64,000 nt of DNA from contig NZ_JAJAEO010000176.1 in the NCBI RefSeq assembly GCF_020447225.1, positions 1 through 64,000 on the forward strand. The letters run 5' to 3'. The position numbers were made by a program, and so were the translations under genes. Positions 43,637 through 54,898 of the stretch are shown in pieces. The DNA is from Methylophaga pinxianii. GTDB taxonomy: Bacteria; Pseudomonadota; Gammaproteobacteria; Nitrosococcales; Methylophagaceae. The notes below the pieces were generated by a model that searched no databases, was not told the DNA's origin, and saw nothing but the letters and a program-made list of their open reading frames with translations. How positions within the stretch are numbered: position 1 is the stretch's first letter; each line of letters starts with the position of its first letter.

Positions 43637-44623
43637 ATGACTTCAATTGTTTTTATCATCGCTATTGTCAGTGGTTTTGCACTACTGATTTGGGGTGCGG
43701 ATAAATTTATTGATGGCGCAGCAGGTATTGCATCAAATCTTGGTGTAGCCCCATTGATTGTTGGATTGACTATCGTCGGGTTTGGCACGTCTGCCCCGGA
43801 AATGATGGTCTCTGCATTGGCGGCTTTTGACGGTGCGCCGGCGTTAGGTATCGGTAACGCTATTGGTTCAAATATCACCAATATTGGTCTGGTGCTGGGT
43901 ATGACAATTCTTATTACGCCATTGGTGGTTCACTCAGTTACCTTAAGAAGAGAATTCCCGCTACTGGTTTTCATCATGTTCCTCGCGCTGCTATTGCTAC
44001 TTTGGGATATGGAACTGGACCGCATTGATGGCGTTTTCCTGTTTTCCGGCTTCATAATGACTTTGGCGGGAATGGCGTGGCTGGCAATGAAAAGTGCGCA
44101 GGATGACCCGCTGAAAATTGAATTTACCCAGCAATATGATCAGCCAAAACTCTCTCTAAAAAAATCTACCCTGTTGTTTTTTACCGGATTAGCCGGTCTG
44201 CTGGGGGGATCTAAACTCTTAGTCTGGGGTGCGGCGGGTATCGCTCAACTTATGGGCATAAGCGACTTAGTGATCGGCTTAACGGTGGTCGCTATCGGAA
44301 CCAGCTTGCCGGAACTGGCCGCATGCATCTCCTCAGCATTAAAAAACGAACATGATATTGCGGTGGGTAATATTCTGGGTTCAAATATTTTTAATTTGCT
44401 TGCCGTTCTGGCCATGCCAGGACTGATTCAACCTTCAAAAGTGGATACGCTGCTGCTAACCCGCGATTTTAGTTTTATGATTGGGCTGACAATCGTGTTG
44501 TATTGGTTTGCACGCTTTTGTTTAAAAGGTCGATTGGGACGTCCGGTAGGATTATTACTACTTCTGGTTTATGCAGGCTACATGAGTTTGCTGGCCTATC
44601 AAGGTGTGCATAACGGTATATGA
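43637..44623 (+). CDS. yrbG: Calcium/sodium antiporter (YrbG family)
   Basis: CaCA-superfamily exchanger of 328 residues with about ten helices in two inverted halves. The alpha-repeat motifs are VGFGTSAPEMMVSALAAFDG and AIGTSLPELAACISSALK, each with its acidic ion-binding residue. It heads the yrbG-kdsD-kdsC-lptC-lptA-lptB run seen in E. coli. It overlaps kdsD by 4 bases. Confidence 0.92.
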   Translation: MTSIVFIIAIVSGFALLIWGADKFIDGAAGIASNLGVAPLIVGLTIVGFGTSAPEMMVSALAAFDGAPALGIGNAIGSNITNIGLVLGMTILITPLVVHSVTLRREFPLLVFIMFLALLLLLWDMELDRIDGVFLFSGFIMTLAGMAWLAMKSAQDDPLKIEFTQQYDQPKLSLKKSTLLFFTGLAGLLGGSKLLVWGAAGIAQLMGISDLVIGLTVVAIGTSLPELAACISSALKNEHDIAVGNILGSNIFNLLAVLAMPGLIQPSKVDTLLLTRDFSFMIGLTIVLYWFARFCLKGRLGRPVGLLLLLVYAGYMSLLAYQGVHNGI

Positions 44624-45597
44624 AAATTGATTCGGATAAATTAAAAAAACTGGCACTCGCCGTCATCGATACCGAGCTGGAATCGGTAACCCTGCTGCGT
44701 GATCGCATTGATGATGATTTTGTTCGTGCATGCGAATATTTATTACAATGTCAGGGCCGTATTGTGGTGATTGGTATGGGAAAATCCGGCCATATCGGTA
44801 GTAAAATTGCGGCAACATTAGCAAGCACGGGGAGCCCGGCTTTTTTTGTGCATCCCGGTGAAGCCAGTCATGGTGACTTGGGCATGATTACCGATAAAGA
44901 TGTGGTACTGGCATTATCCAATTCAGGTGAAACCGCCGAAATCCTGACCATTTTGCCTTTGATTAAACGGCTTGGTGTTCCACTGATTACCATGAGCGGC
45001 CGGATGGACTCAACGCTTGCATCTTGTGCCGACGCTGTGATTAATGTCAGTGTCTTCAAAGAAGCTTGTCCACTTGGATTAGCCCCCACTTCCAGCACCA
45101 CGGTGGCATTAGTCATGGGAGATGCATTGGCTATTGCATTGTTGGAAACACGCGGATTTACTGCGGAAGACTTTGCACTATCGCATCCCGGTGGCAATCT
45201 GGGGCGACGTTTATTGCTGCGAGTCAGTGATATTATGCATAGCGGAACCGCGATCCCTCAGGTGAATGAACAGGCTTTATTGCGTGACGCTCTGATCGAA
45301 ATGTCTAACAAAAGTCTGGGCATGACGGCTGTAGTAGATAATGATGGCAAACTGGTAGGTATTTTCACTGATGGTGACTTACGTCGCGTGCTGGCTCAGG
45401 AAGTCAATATTCTGACCGCTCATCTTAAAGAACATATGACCCGAGATTGCAAAACGGGTCGAGCAGAGATGCTGGCTGCTGAAGCATTACAAATGATGCA
45501 GCAATATAAAATTAGCGGCTTGTTGATTACTGATAAAAACCATAACTTAACTGGCGCGCTCAATATGCACGATTTATTGCGTGCTGGCGTAGTCTGA
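44620..45597 (+). CDS. kdsD: Arabinose-5-phosphate isomerase KdsD
   Basis: Interconverts ribulose-5-phosphate and arabinose-5-phosphate, the first step to KDO. The 325-residue product has a SIS domain (GMGKSGHIGSKIAATLASTGSPAFF, HGDLGMI) and two C-terminal CBS domains (about 205-320). It is translationally coupled to yrbG and followed by kdsC. Confidence 0.95.
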   Translation: MKIDSDKLKKLALAVIDTELESVTLLRDRIDDDFVRACEYLLQCQGRIVVIGMGKSGHIGSKIAATLASTGSPAFFVHPGEASHGDLGMITDKDVVLALSNSGETAEILTILPLIKRLGVPLITMSGRMDSTLASCADAVINVSVFKEACPLGLAPTSSTTVALVMGDALAIALLETRGFTAEDFALSHPGGNLGRRLLLRVSDIMHSGTAIPQVNEQALLRDALIEMSNKSLGMTAVVDNDGKLVGIFTDGDLRRVLAQEVNILTAHLKEHMTRDCKTGRAEMLAAEALQMMQQYKISGLLITDKNHNLTGALNMHDLLRAGVV

Positions 45598-45612
45598 TTT
45601 TTAGGAAAAAAA

Positions 45613-46134
45613 ATGCAAGATATAACGGCTCGCGCCAAACAAATTAAACTGGTGATTTTTGATGTCGACGGCGTACTGACTGACGGCAGCATTATCATCG
45701 GTGATGATGGCGAAGAATACAAAGCATTCCATTCGCGTGATGGACACGGCATGAAACTGCTGCAGTACACTGGTGTCGATATTGCTATTATTACTGGCCG
45801 CACTTCCAGAGTTGTCGAACATCGTATGCAAAGCCTGGGCATTAATCTTGTCTATCAGGGACAAAAAGTAAAATTGCCTGCATTTGAAGAATTGTTAAAA
45901 ACGCTTAAATTGAAACCGGAACAATGTGCGTATGTGGGTGATGATTGGGTGGATTTATCCATCATGAGCCGAGTGGGATTAGCCATTGCAGTTCAAGATG
46001 CGGATGCTGTGGTGAAAAAGCATGCTCACTGGATTACTCCCTCTCGAGGCGGTAAAGGTGCAGCACGCGATGTGTGTGAATTAATTATGGAAGGACAGGG
46101 AACCCTGCAGGACCAAATTGAACGCCATCTTTAA
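45613..46134 (+). CDS. kdsC: KDO-8-phosphate phosphatase KdsC
   Basis: HAD phosphatase of 173 residues that releases KDO from KDO-8-phosphate. Catalytic motif FDVDGVLTDG, then ITGRTS and YVGDDWVDL with the Mg-binding aspartates. There is no cap domain, as in tetrameric KdsC. It overlaps the lptC start by 17 bases. Confidence 0.95.
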   Translation: MQDITARAKQIKLVIFDVDGVLTDGSIIIGDDGEEYKAFHSRDGHGMKLLQYTGVDIAIITGRTSRVVEHRMQSLGINLVYQGQKVKLPAFEELLKTLKLKPEQCAYVGDDWVDLSIMSRVGLAIAVQDADAVVKKHAHWITPSRGGKGAARDVCELIMEGQGTLQDQIERHL

Positions 46135-46687
46135 TATTCCTAGCTATCTCAAAATTGGCTTGCTGCTGCTTGCAGTAATCAGTTTGTGGATGCTGTTTGA
46201 TAAACCGACTCCGCCTAAAACGGAGGCTGCTGTACATTACAATATTGATTTTGGCATGACTGACTTCAAACTGACGGTCATGGACATCAATGGTAAGCCA
46301 TCTCGGGTCATTACCGGTGAAACGCTCTACCATTACCCGGAAAATGACCGTACTGAAATATTTAATCCCAATACCTTGTTTATTGTGCCGGAAAATAATG
46401 ATTGGATCATTGAGTCGGATCATGCTGAAACACAAGGAGAAGGCGAAAACATTCTTCTCTCCGGCAATGTTATTATTACCAACAAAGATCAACCTGAAAT
46501 TCAGTTATTAACGGAAGTTCTTAATCTGGATACGGTTCATAACACAGCTTACACCGATCAACCCGTTACAATGAAATCGCCGCATGGCGATACCCATTCA
46601 GTCGGGTTTCATGCGGCTTTACAAGAAGAAACCATCAATCTGCACTCTAGGGTGAGAGGACAATACAATGCGCCACCGGTTAATTAA
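46118..46687 (+). CDS. lptC: LPS export protein LptC
   Basis: Bitopic inner-membrane protein of 189 residues that passes LPS from LptBFG to LptA. One N-terminal helix (about 9-27) is followed by a beta-jellyroll periplasmic domain (DFGMTDFKLTVMDINGKPSRVITGETLYHYPENDRTEI). It starts with TTG inside the end of kdsC, with AGGA just before it. It overlaps lptA by 20 bases. Confidence 0.92.
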   Translation: MNAIFNIPSYLKIGLLLLAVISLWMLFDKPTPPKTEAAVHYNIDFGMTDFKLTVMDINGKPSRVITGETLYHYPENDRTEIFNPNTLFIVPENNDWIIESDHAETQGEGENILLSGNVIITNKDQPEIQLLTEVLNLDTVHNTAYTDQPVTMKSPHGDTHSVGFHAALQEETINLHSRVRGQYNAPPVN

Positions 46688-47477
46688 TCTGCTTTGGGTT
46701 CTGACGATAATGCCATCGCTTGCTCTCGCCTTGCCCAGCGATAGAGAGCAGCCCATCAATATCGAAGCAGATCACGCGCAGTTGGATGATGAAAGCGGCG
46801 TCACGCAATACAAGGGCGATGCCATACTTACTCAGGGAACACTGCGAATTGAAGGTGATGTGATTACCTTCTTTTATGATGAAAACCGTGAATTGGAAAA
46901 AGCGATAGCGGAAGGCAATCTCGCTACCTATGAGCAGGTTCATAAAGAAGGCGACAAACCGGTCAAAGCCAAAGCATTACAGATGGAATACCATGCCAGC
47001 AAACAACGTATTTATTTAGTAGGTCAAGGTTATGTCTGGCAGTCGGGGGATGAATTTCGAGGCAATCATATCGAATACGATATCGACAAAAATATTGTGA
47101 TCGCCAACTCCAGACCAGTCGAAGTCGATGGTCAGCAGCAATCCAGCGGCCGAGTTCATATCACGATCCAACCACCAGGTCAGCGTGAAAAAAACAAAAC
47201 CAAAGCAACGCCGTCGGCAGAACAAGCTCCCAAACCTGTCACAGAAGCACCCGAACAACAATCTGACATGAGTTATCCAACAGCTGTCACTCAAACGACA
47301 TTAAATGTCAGAACCGGTCCCGGCACACAATATGAACGAATTGGTGCCTTTGTCGAAAATACCGAAGTGATTGTATTAACACGTCAGCCCGAGTGGTCAC
47401 AGGTTCGGGGAATGAGTGGTGATAAAGCTATTATTGGTTGGGTCAGTTCTCGTTATCTGCAAATGAACCCTGAATAA
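46668..47477 (+). CDS. lptA: LPS transport protein LptA with an extra C-terminal SH3 domain
   Basis: The periplasmic bridge protein for LPS. Signal peptide 1-22, then the LptA (OstA) domain at about 27-168 (INIEADHAQLDDESGVTQYKGDAILTQGT). Normal LptA ends near 180 residues. Here a Pro/Lys/Glu-rich linker (170-205) leads to a bacterial SH3 domain at about 209-265 (TTLNVRTGPGTQYERIG ... GWVSSRYLQ), giving 269 in total. Such SH3 domains commonly bind peptidoglycan or peptides, so the extension may tether the bridge to the cell wall. Confidence 0.93.
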   Translation: MRHRLINLLWVLTIMPSLALALPSDREQPINIEADHAQLDDESGVTQYKGDAILTQGTLRIEGDVITFFYDENRELEKAIAEGNLATYEQVHKEGDKPVKAKALQMEYHASKQRIYLVGQGYVWQSGDEFRGNHIEYDIDKNIVIANSRPVEVDGQQQSSGRVHITIQPPGQREKNKTKATPSAEQAPKPVTEAPEQQSDMSYPTAVTQTTLNVRTGPGTQYERIGAFVENTEVIVLTRQPEWSQVRGMSGDKAIIGWVSSRYLQMNPE

Positions 47478-47491
47478 AGCACGGAATATAA

Positions 47492-48217
47492 ATGAGTCAG
47501 CTTTCTGCAATGTCGCTCGCCAAGCAATTTGGCGATCGGCAGGTTGTTAAAAATATTTCACTTGAAGTAAACGGTGGTGAAATTGTTGGCTTGCTGGGTC
47601 CCAATGGCGCGGGAAAAACTACCAGCTTTTATATGATTGTCGGCCTCATTCCAGTGGATCACGGCAGTATATTTCTTGATCAGCAAGAGCTCACCCATGA
47701 ACCGATTCATAATCGTGCTCGCCTAGGAATCGGTTATCTGCCTCAGGAAGCCTCGGTTTTTCGTAAATTATCGGTCGAAGATAATCTCTATGCCATTATT
47801 GAAACTCGAAAAAATCTCACTCTGAATGCCAAGCAAGATTTGCTGGAACGTTTACTGGAAGAATTTCATATTGGTCATATTCGCAAATCATTAGGTATGG
47901 CGCTATCCGGTGGTGAAAGACGCCGGGTTGAGATCGCCCGGGCATTGGCGATGGATCCCCAGTTTATTTTGCTTGATGAACCTTTTGCCGGTGTTGATCC
48001 GATTTCGGTTCTCGACATTCAGGGAATTATTAAAGCGCTGGCGGCGCGAGGCATTGGGATTTTAATTACCGATCATAATGTTCGTGAAACCCTGAGCGTG
48101 TGCGAACGGGCTTATATCTTTAATGAAGGTGAGGTGATAGCCAAAGGTACACCCGATGAAATTCTTAAAGATAAGCGTGTACTCAGCGTGTATCTGGGAC
48201 GGGACTTTCGTTTGTAA
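47492..48217 (+). CDS. lptB: LPS export ABC transporter ATPase LptB
   Basis: ATPase that powers LPS extraction through LptFG. The 241-residue product has Walker [17 protein letters not shown], the LptB-specific [16 protein letters not shown], signature [15 protein letters not shown] and Walker [14 protein letters not shown]. In most gammaproteobacteria rpoN follows; here a sensor kinase gene does. Confidence 0.96.
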   Translation: MSQLSAMSLAKQFGDRQVVKNISLEVNGGEIVGLLGPNGAGKTTSFYMIVGLIPVDHGSIFLDQQELTHEPIHNRARLGIGYLPQEASVFRKLSVEDNLYAIIETRKNLTLNAKQDLLERLLEEFHIGHIRKSLGMALSGGERRRVEIARALAMDPQFILLDEPFAGVDPISVLDIQGIIKALAARGIGILITDHNVRETLSVCERAYIFNEGEVIAKGTPDEILKDKRVLSVYLGRDFRL

Positions 48218-48303
48218 CTTTATAGGATTTTTTCACAACAAGCTTCTGGCTATTTCGCATACCTCTAGAGTAAGATGAATTGAACTCTGTTTGAGTACTT
48301 TTT

Positions 48304-50988
48304 ATGTGTCGAATGCTCGTGCTTGCCTTGTTGTTATTTGGTAGCTCATCGCTAGCTGATGATTCAAATCAGAAGCTGACTCCCGTAACCATCAAACTTC
48401 ACTGGCAAAATCAGTTTCAGTTCGCAGGCATATATGCCGCAGTAGAAAAAGGGTTTTACCGGGAAGCTGAGTTAGACGTTACTATTCTCAATGGACAGCA
48501 AGCCCCTTTCTATGAAGTAGAGACCGGTGTTGTCGACTTTGGCGTCTCTGGCGCGGGCTTGGTCGTTGAAAGATTAAAGGGACGTCCCTTTATTGCGCTG
48601 GCAGCCATCTTTCAGAGCAGTCCCTACACGTGGCTGGTCAGAGCAGATTCCGAAATAAAGCATCCCACAGATTTCATCGGCAAAACCGTGACTCGTCAGT
48701 CCTATGCTGATGACTTATCAGCCATGTTACTGAAATTCAATATTACCCCGTCACAGCTGAATATTGTTGAGCCAACGCGAGCGGATATTGACAATCTTAT
48801 TGCGGGCAAAGTGGACGCACTTACAGCCTATGTTTCTAACGAACCGTTCTTGATGATGAGCCGCGAAGTAGACTACCGCACATTGTCTCCACATGAATTC
48901 AACATCAATTTTTACAGTGATATTGTTTTTACCTCAGAAGCTTTTCTAAAACGTGAGCCTGAAATTGTCGACGCGTTTACGTTGGCCACGCTCCGTGGCT
49001 GGCAATATGCACTGGAACATCCCCACGAAATCATTGATTTGATTTTAAAAGATTACAATACACAAAATAAAACACGGCCACATCTGGAATTTGAAGCCCA
49101 AAAGCTCAGTGAACTCAGTTTATATCCTACGGTGTCGTTAGGACATATGACAATCGAACGTTGGCAAAAAATTGCTGAACACTATCAGCAATTGGGCTTG
49201 GTGAGTAATGATGACCGGCTTGACGGTTTTATTTACGACCCTTCACCTCGCGTATCAATCTGGCTTAAGTGGCTGGTCTATTCACTTATCGCTTTGATTG
49301 TGTTGACGCTGATTGGCTATTTTATTAAACGCCATCATGCCAAAATTTTAAGTGAACAAATTGCTTTGCAAACAGCTGCACTTGAAGCGGAATTAGAAAA
49401 GGGAAAAGTCCTTGAAAATAAAGCCAAGCGCGAAAGTGAACGTTTACAAACATTATTAAATCACACCTTGGAAGGCGTTATTACTATTGATGAATCAGGC
49501 TTGATTCAAAATTTTAACGCAGCTTCTGTCAGGCTATTTGGCTATCAACCTGACGAAATTATTGGCCAAAATATTACTCGACTGATGCCTGCTCAACATC
49601 GACATCACCATGAAAACGGCATGAGCCGTTTTCTTCGCACGGAGCAATCTTCCATTATCGGCCAGCCCGTTGAGTTGGAAGCTTTGCATAAAAGCGGGCA
49701 AATCATTCCGATTGAACTGACGTTAAGCGCTTTTAAATGGGAAGATCAGTATTTTTTCACCGGTATTGTCCGAGACATTTCTTTACAAAAAGCAGAACAT
49801 TTAGCTTTGATAGCCGCCAAGGAAGAAGCCGAAAAAGCCAACCAGGCAAAATCGGAATTTCTTTCGGTAATGAGCCATGAATTACGCACCCCACTGAATG
49901 CTATTTTAGGGTTTGCTCAGCTCTTGCAAAGTGATAAACAAGATCCGCTTACCGATACTCAACAAGATAGTTTAAAACTGATTATTCAAAGTGGTGAACA
50001 TTTGCTTAAGCTAATCAATGATGTATTGGAACTGGCAAAAATCGAAACCGGCTCAGTCGAAGTTTCCATTGAGCCGGTGAGTATCAGCAATGCCATTCAA
50101 TATTGTTTACCCATGTTGAATAATCTGGCGGATCGCTATCAGGTCACGATTCGCACCGGCGAGATCCCACAACAGTTAGTACTTGCTGATTTAACCAAAC
50201 TCAAACAGGTACTGATTAATTTGATCAGTAATGCCATTAAATACAATCAACCCAAAGGGGAAGTGCTGGTCACCGGGGAAATCATGTCGCCTATCAACAG
50301 ATTGCGTATTACGGTGCAAGATAATGGGATGGGAATCCCTCAGGACAAACAAGCTTATCTGTTTACCGCTTTTGATCGGTTGGGACAGGAAAATTCTGGC
50401 ATTGAAGGCACAGGTGTCGGCTTAATTGTGACACAAAGGCTGATTAAGGCGATGAGTGGCCATATTGGTTTTGAAAGTACTGAAAATAAAGGCAGTCGCT
50501 TTTGGGTAGAGTTACCGATAACGAACCAAGCAAGCCATAGCGAAAGCTTAAATCATCAAGGGCCTGTGTCTACAGCCGATAATCCCTTTCTAGCCGATTC
50601 CTCTACCCTCATTTTGCATATCGAGGATAATCCGGCCAATATAAAATTGATGGAAGCCTTTTTTGATCGATTACCTCAGTACCAGCTACAAACCTGCAAA
50701 ACCGCTGAAGCCGGGTTGGAATGGTTGGAACATAATATTCCGGCAGTCATTTTGATGGATATCAACCTTCCGGGAATCAGTGGCTTACAGGCCACTGAAC
50801 AAATCATGGCCAACCCCAGATTGCAGCATATCCCCGTTATTGCAGTAACGGCGGCGGCGATGCCTTATGATTTACAACAAGCCGAAGGTTTGTTTACCGC
50901 CTATCTCACCAAACCGGTCAATTTTATCCTGCTGACGGAATTATTAAATCAATACAGTAAGCCAGAGGTTCATTCAACTGAAGGATAA
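48304..50988 (+). CDS. Hybrid sensor kinase with a periplasmic NMT1/THI5-like ligand domain
   Basis: Product of 894 residues. Signal peptide about 1-18; an NMT1/THI5-like substrate-binding domain at about 27-300 (KLHWQNQFQFAGIYAAVEKGFY); one membrane helix (317-341); a PAS domain (about 380-495, GVITIDESGLIQNFNAASVRLFGY); HisKA with H525 in SVMSHELRTPLNAILG; a HATPase domain with DNGMGIPQDKQ and GTGVGL; and a receiver (about 768-885) with the phospho-Asp in ILMDINLPGISG. Transporter homologues of the sensing domain bind thiamine-precursor pyrimidines or related amines. No regulator or importer adjoins it, so the ligand is open. Its end overlaps the convergent peptidase gene by 19 bases. Confidence 0.88.
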   Translation: MCRMLVLALLLFGSSSLADDSNQKLTPVTIKLHWQNQFQFAGIYAAVEKGFYREAELDVTILNGQQAPFYEVETGVVDFGVSGAGLVVERLKGRPFIALAAIFQSSPYTWLVRADSEIKHPTDFIGKTVTRQSYADDLSAMLLKFNITPSQLNIVEPTRADIDNLIAGKVDALTAYVSNEPFLMMSREVDYRTLSPHEFNINFYSDIVFTSEAFLKREPEIVDAFTLATLRGWQYALEHPHEIIDLILKDYNTQNKTRPHLEFEAQKLSELSLYPTVSLGHMTIERWQKIAEHYQQLGLVSNDDRLDGFIYDPSPRVSIWLKWLVYSLIALIVLTLIGYFIKRHHAKILSEQIALQTAALEAELEKGKVLENKAKRESERLQTLLNHTLEGVITIDESGLIQNFNAASVRLFGYQPDEIIGQNITRLMPAQHRHHHENGMSRFLRTEQSSIIGQPVELEALHKSGQIIPIELTLSAFKWEDQYFFTGIVRDISLQKAEHLALIAAKEEAEKANQAKSEFLSVMSHELRTPLNAILGFAQLLQSDKQDPLTDTQQDSLKLIIQSGEHLLKLINDVLELAKIETGSVEVSIEPVSISNAIQYCLPMLNNLADRYQVTIRTGEIPQQLVLADLTKLKQVLINLISNAIKYNQPKGEVLVTGEIMSPINRLRITVQDNGMGIPQDKQAYLFTAFDRLGQENSGIEGTGVGLIVTQRLIKAMSGHIGFESTENKGSRFWVELPITNQASHSESLNHQGPVSTADNPFLADSSTLILHIEDNPANIKLMEAFFDRLPQYQLQTCKTAEAGLEWLEHNIPAVILMDINLPGISGLQATEQIMANPRLQHIPVIAVTAAAMPYDLQQAEGLFTAYLTKPVNFILLTELLNQYSKPEVHSTEG

Positions 50989-51812
50989 CCTTCCCGCTCT
51001 GGAAAAAATAATAAGGGCTCAACACGGGCATTATTCAAACTCACCCCCAAGTGCAGGTGTGGACCGGTAACACGGCCAGTGGCACCAACAGTGCCGATAA
51101 TCTCGCCCTGTTGAATTTTTTGCCCTGCTTTGACATCAACCCGATCCAGATGGCAAAACATAGTCACCAATCCCTGACCATGATCTACCATTACGGTATT
51201 ACCATTAAAAAAATAATTCCCTGTATCCGACACAACACCATCGGCAGGCGCCATAATTTTGGTACCAGTGGCGGCTGCAATATCTATCCCACTGTGGGGA
51301 TTACGCTCTTCCCCGTTAAACACTCTGCGACGGCCAAACAGTCCGCTTACCCGACCTTCAATTGGCCAGACAAAATTCAAAGGGACGCTGTCACTGACAC
51401 GCCAATGCCGTAAGGCGCTGTTTATCTTTGCTGTTTCGGCTTCAATCCGTTTCATGTCATTAGCATAAGGATTGACCTTGCGATCATCTGTTACGGTGAT
51501 ATGTTGCGTGGGATACGATTTGTCTTTTATTTCAAACAAAACGCTATTTATCGTCCCCTGATTATTTACCAGAATTTTATGTGTTCCCGGTTTACTGGCA
51601 AGAGGAATCCCAACAATGGCCAACCATTGTGCATCCTGCCTTACCACCAGCACCCGTTGCGCATCATAGGTAACTTCTGGTGGCACATTCGCATTGCTAT
51701 CTAACGGCAATACAACCACGCCGCCAGGTACAGGCAATTGTTGTGGTAATGCCCAGGCAGTTGAGCAGACGAAAAGCATCAACCAATAAATCACGCTAAA
51801 TATGTACTTCAT
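50970..51812 (-). CDS. M23 family metallopeptidase (LytM domain)
   Basis: Exported protein of 280 residues with a signal peptide (about 1-21) and a C-terminal M23 domain. Zinc ligands are present in HSGIDIAAATGT and HLHLGV, so it should be active against peptidoglycan cross-bridges. The N-terminal part (about 22-130) is a beta-rich domain common in proteobacterial M23 enzymes (PGGVVVLPLD). It overlaps xseA by 4 bases and is probably co-transcribed with it. Confidence 0.9.
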   Translation of the reverse strand: MKYIFSVIYWLMLFVCSTAWALPQQLPVPGGVVVLPLDSNANVPPEVTYDAQRVLVVRQDAQWLAIVGIPLASKPGTHKILVNNQGTINSVLFEIKDKSYPTQHITVTDDRKVNPYANDMKRIEAETAKINSALRHWRVSDSVPLNFVWPIEGRVSGLFGRRRVFNGEERNPHSGIDIAAATGTKIMAPADGVVSDTGNYFFNGNTVMVDHGQGLVTMFCHLDRVDVKAGQKIQQGEIIGTVGATGRVTGPHLHLGVSLNNARVEPLLFFPEREGYPSVE

Positions 51813-53311
51813 TTCTTACGTCGTACTTCGCAGTCTAATTGTCCCTCAAATAGACGAATCTGCACGGATTGTCCGATTACCACTTCATCTGAACGATAAA
51901 TGACATTACCGGTCTGGGTATCACTAGTTATGCTATAACCACGTTCAAGTGTATTTAATGGGCTGACTACAGCTAAGGTCCGCATCAATTGAGTGAGTTG
52001 TTTTTGATGATCAGTGATTTGTTGTCTGGTCAAACGGTTTAATTGTGCAGAAAGTGCTTCCACACGCTGCTGCTGTTGCTTTAATCGGGTAACCGGTAAC
52101 AAGCGTTTGAATCGATCATGCAAATTCTGACTTTGTAATCTGAATTGATGTTGCTGTACTGAGAAAGCTTTTTCAAAACGCTGGGTTAAGTCCTGCAACC
52201 GGGTTTGCCGCCAGCTGATTCGCAGCTGTGGATGCGGTAATCTTACTGACAGATAATCCAGCTGCTGTTGCTTGCCCTGTAAATGCCGCTGAATACTGTA
52301 ATCCAGCTGTGTTTTTAACCGTTTCAGCTGTTGTTGCTGAAGGGTTAACTGTTGTTGTGGTCGTGGCAGGCGTTGTGACAGATAACGAATATGTCGCTGT
52401 TCGTTTGCGAGTTTTTGTTGAATTCGGCTACTCAGGTTTTGCAACAAATTACGTAAATTCAATGCTAATTGGCGTGCTTCCGGCACGGCCAATTCTGCAG
52501 CGGCAGATGGCGTAGGCGCTCTTACATCCGCTACAAAGTCCGCGATGGTAAAATCTATCTCATGTCCCACAGCACTGATGGTCGGTATCTGACAGGCAAA
52601 CAATGCTCTGGCAACCAGCTCATCATTGAAGCTCCAGAGATCTTCCAATGAACCGCCACCCCGCCCCACAATCAACAAATCACATTCCTGTCGTTGATCG
52701 GCAGTCTGGATAGCCGCAGCTATTTGCCGTGGAGCCGCTTCCCCTTGAACCGCAACCGGATACAAAATTACTTTTATGGCTGGAAAACGACGCTTCAATA
52801 CATGCAAAATATCATGCACAGCAGCGCCATCCGGTGATGAGACAATACCGATGGTTTGCGGCAAAACCGGTAATGTTTTTTTATGTGCCGTATCAAACAA
52901 CCCCTCTTGTCCCAAACGAGCTTTTAAAGCTTCATAAGCCCGCTGTAAAGCGCCACTACCGGCCTCTTCCATGTGTTCAACAACCAGCTGAAACTCACCG
53001 CGGCCTTCATACAACGTTACCTTGACGCGCAGTAATACCTGCATGCCATTTTCCGGAGTAAAACGTAATTGTTGGTTACGACCACGGAACATGGCACAGC
53101 GCACTTGCGCAGCCGAGTCTTTTAACGTGAAATAAATGTGCCCTGAAGCCGGCATTGCTAAATTGGAGATTTCCCCTTCCACCCATAAAAGCGGAAACGA
53201 ACCATCCAGCATCAGCCGGACTTCTCTGACCAATCGCGATACCGGATATACATCCTTGACAGCACGGGCAGCGAGTTTTACTTGCGAATCCGATGTCATA
53301 AGTGATGCCAT
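51809..53311 (-). CDS. xseA: Exodeoxyribonuclease VII large subunit XseA
   Basis: Large subunit of ExoVII, which degrades single-stranded DNA. The 500-residue product has an N-terminal OB fold (VSRLVREVRLMLDGSFPLLWVEGEISNL), the catalytic region (GIVSSPDGAAVHDI, DLLIVGRGGGSLEDLWSFNDE, PTISAVGHEIDFTI, ADVRAPTPSAAAE) and a long Gln-rich coiled coil. It diverges from guaB. xseB is not here. Confidence 0.95.
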   Translation of the reverse strand: MASLMTSDSQVKLAARAVKDVYPVSRLVREVRLMLDGSFPLLWVEGEISNLAMPASGHIYFTLKDSAAQVRCAMFRGRNQQLRFTPENGMQVLLRVKVTLYEGRGEFQLVVEHMEEAGSGALQRAYEALKARLGQEGLFDTAHKKTLPVLPQTIGIVSSPDGAAVHDILHVLKRRFPAIKVILYPVAVQGEAAPRQIAAAIQTADQRQECDLLIVGRGGGSLEDLWSFNDELVARALFACQIPTISAVGHEIDFTIADFVADVRAPTPSAAAELAVPEARQLALNLRNLLQNLSSRIQQKLANEQRHIRYLSQRLPRPQQQLTLQQQQLKRLKTQLDYSIQRHLQGKQQQLDYLSVRLPHPQLRISWRQTRLQDLTQRFEKAFSVQQHQFRLQSQNLHDRFKRLLPVTRLKQQQQRVEALSAQLNRLTRQQITDHQKQLTQLMRTLAVVSPLNTLERGYSITSDTQTGNVIYRSDEVVIGQSVQIRLFEGQLDCEVRRKK

Positions 53312-53326
53312 AAACCACTAAGTTCC

Positions 53327-54837
<1,511 letters not shown>

Positions 54838-54898
54838 TTTTGAATACCGGCTCTTTCTCAAGGGTCGGTATTTACTTATCTGATTGTAAGAGAAATTC

